Part shown: positions 6,019-6,904 of the stretch, piece after piece
Layout: each line of letters begins with the position of its first letter
Numbering within the stretch: position 1 is the first letter of the stretch
Source: Comamonadaceae bacterium
GTDB taxonomy: Bacteria; Pseudomonadota; Gammaproteobacteria; Burkholderiales; Burkholderiaceae_C
Assembly: GCA_947458345.1 (NCBI GenBank)
Contig: CANHBU010000097.1
Location: 1 to 6,904 of the forward strand
Direction of reading: 5' to 3'
DNA length: 6,904 nucleotides
Program-made: the position numbers and the translations under genes
Notes under the pieces: generated by a model
The model's input: the letters and a program-made list of their open reading frames with translations, nothing else
The model's database searches: none
Told to the model about the DNA's origin: nothing

Positions 6019-6904
6019 ATGAGCGATCCTTTGCGCTTGGGCGTGCTCGGTCTGGGCCGGGCCTTCACCCTCATGGTGCCAAGCTGGCGGGACGATGCAC
6101 GGGTGCGCCTGGTCGCCGCCTACGACCCCCGCCCAGCCGCCCGCGAGGCTTTCGCGCAAACCTTCGGCGCCACGCCCCTGGCCAGCGCCGAGGCGGTATG
6201 CGCCGACCCGGCGGTGCAGTGGGTGTATGTGGCCACGCCCCACCCAATGCACGCCGAGCACGTCTGCCTGGCCGCGAGCTTTGGCAAGCATGTGCTGGTT
6301 GAAAAGCCCATGGCCCTGAGCCTGGCCGAGGCCGACCGCATGATCGAGGCCTGCGCGCAGGCCCAAACCCACCTGATGGTTGGCCACAGCCACAGTTTCA
6401 ATGCCCCGGTCCTGCTGGCCCACCAGATGATCGCCAGCGGCCAGTATGGCGCGGTGCGAATGATCCACGCCATGCAGTACACCGATTTTCTGTACCGCCC
6501 GCGGCGACCGGAAGAACTCGACACCGAGCGCGGTGGCGGCGTGGTCTTTAGTCAGGCAGCCCATCAGGTCGATGTGGTGCGCCTGCTCGGCGGCGGACAG
6601 GTGCAATCGGTGCGGGCCATGACCGGCCGCTGGGACGCCTCACGCCCCACCGAAGGCGCCTACAGCGCCCTGCTGTCTTTTGCCTCGGGCGCTTTTGCCA
6701 GCCTGAGCTACAACGGCTACGGGCACTACGACAGCGACGCCCTCATGGACGGCGTGGGCGAGCTCGGCCAAACCAAAGACCCGCTGGCCCATGCGCAAAC
6801 GCGGCAGCGTCATGCTCAGATGAGCGATGAAGTGGCCGAGGCACAGGCCAAGGCCGAACGCAACTTTGGTGGGCGCAACTACCAGGCCGCGCTAGCGCAG
6901 GCAC
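6019..6904 (+). CDS. Gfo/Idh/MocA-family NAD(P)-dependent oxidoreductase, truncated by the window end
   Basis: 295 codons are visible and the frame is still open at the window end; relatives are about 350-410 residues long. The N-terminal Rossmann fold starts LRLGVLGLGRAF (5-16, GxGxxx class). The family motif VEKPMALS (94-101) carries K96, and GGGVVFSQAAHQVDVVRLLGG (172-192) supplies H182 and D185 of the active-site region. The gene starts 13 nt after the reductase stop, with only a weak ribosome site, so it is probably coupled. Enzymes of this family include the 4,5-dihydro-4,5-dihydroxyphthalate dehydrogenase of phthalate breakdown (Pht4), which would oxidise the cis-dihydrodiol made by the oxygenase that the upstream reductase feeds. 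That role fits the context but is not proven by residues; other dehydrogenation or hydratase-like roles remain open. Confidence 0.88.
   Translation, partial: MSDPLRLGVLGLGRAFTLMVPSWRDDARVRLVAAYDPRPAAREAFAQTFGATPLASAEAVCADPAVQWVYVATPHPMHAEHVCLAASFGKHVLVEKPMALSLAEADRMIEACAQAQTHLMVGHSHSFNAPVLLAHQMIASGQYGAVRMIHAMQYTDFLYRPRRPEELDTERGGGVVFSQAAHQVDVVRLLGGGQVQSVRAMTGRWDASRPTEGAYSALLSFASGAFASLSYNGYGHYDSDALMDGVGELGQTKDPLAHAQTRQRHAQMSDEVAEAQAKAERNFGGRNYQAALAQA

Noticed and set aside
5187..6606. Two minus-strand open frames (5187-5951 and 5953-6606) opposite the reductase and Gfo/Idh genes
   Set aside because: The coding strand is fixed by the [2Fe-2S], FMN and EKP motifs; the antisense frames are shadows.

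Overview
The window looks like chromosomal DNA of a high-GC betaproteobacterium, most likely of the order Burkholderiales (for example Alcaligenaceae or Comamonadaceae). I infer this from the strongly G/C-biased third codon positions, a Bug-type (TctC family) periplasmic binding protein, and a reductase closely resembling the phthalate dioxygenase reductase of Burkholderia. I could run no database search, so the taxon is an inference.

Layout from left to right. (1) Positions 1-126 hold the last 41 codons of a polar amino acid ABC transporter permease (+). (2) A 143-bp convergent gap carries a short degenerate 12-bp tandem repeat. (3) The matching type of ABC ATPase (GlnQ/HisP family) lies at 270-1028 on the minus strand, facing the permease. 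(4) A 113-bp divergent region contains a 36-bp imperfect dyad. (5) A tight four-gene plus-strand operon follows at 1142-3789: creatininase-family amidohydrolase, glutathione S-transferase, HD-domain protein of PhnZ/MIOX-like layout, and AhpD-like carboxymuconolactone-decarboxylase-family protein. (6) A 124-bp convergent gap contains a long imperfect hairpin. (7) A Bug-type solute-binding protein lies on the minus strand (3914-4879). (8) A short AT-rich divergent promoter region holds a perfect 12-bp palindrome. (9) A second plus-strand operon contains a phthalate dioxygenase reductase-type FMN/[2Fe-2S] protein (5046-6005) and a Gfo/Idh/MocA dehydrogenase cut by the window end (6019-6904).

Functional reading. 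The right-hand block looks like part of a catabolic cluster for an aromatic carboxylate, with phthalate or a relative as the best guess. The Bug protein would bind the substrate in the periplasm, the reductase would feed electrons to a Rieske ring-hydroxylating oxygenase not present in the window, and the Gfo/Idh enzyme would oxidise a product such as a cis-dihydrodiol. The palindrome lies where one regulator could control both arms. The four-gene operon is the least explained part. It couples a possible diiron HD oxygenase or hydrolase with a GST, an AhpD-like protein and a metal amidohydrolase, and could be an undescribed small-molecule degradation or detoxification pathway. I see no RNA genes, CRISPR arrays, insertion sequences or phage genes. 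No stretch longer than 300 bases lacks a gene.
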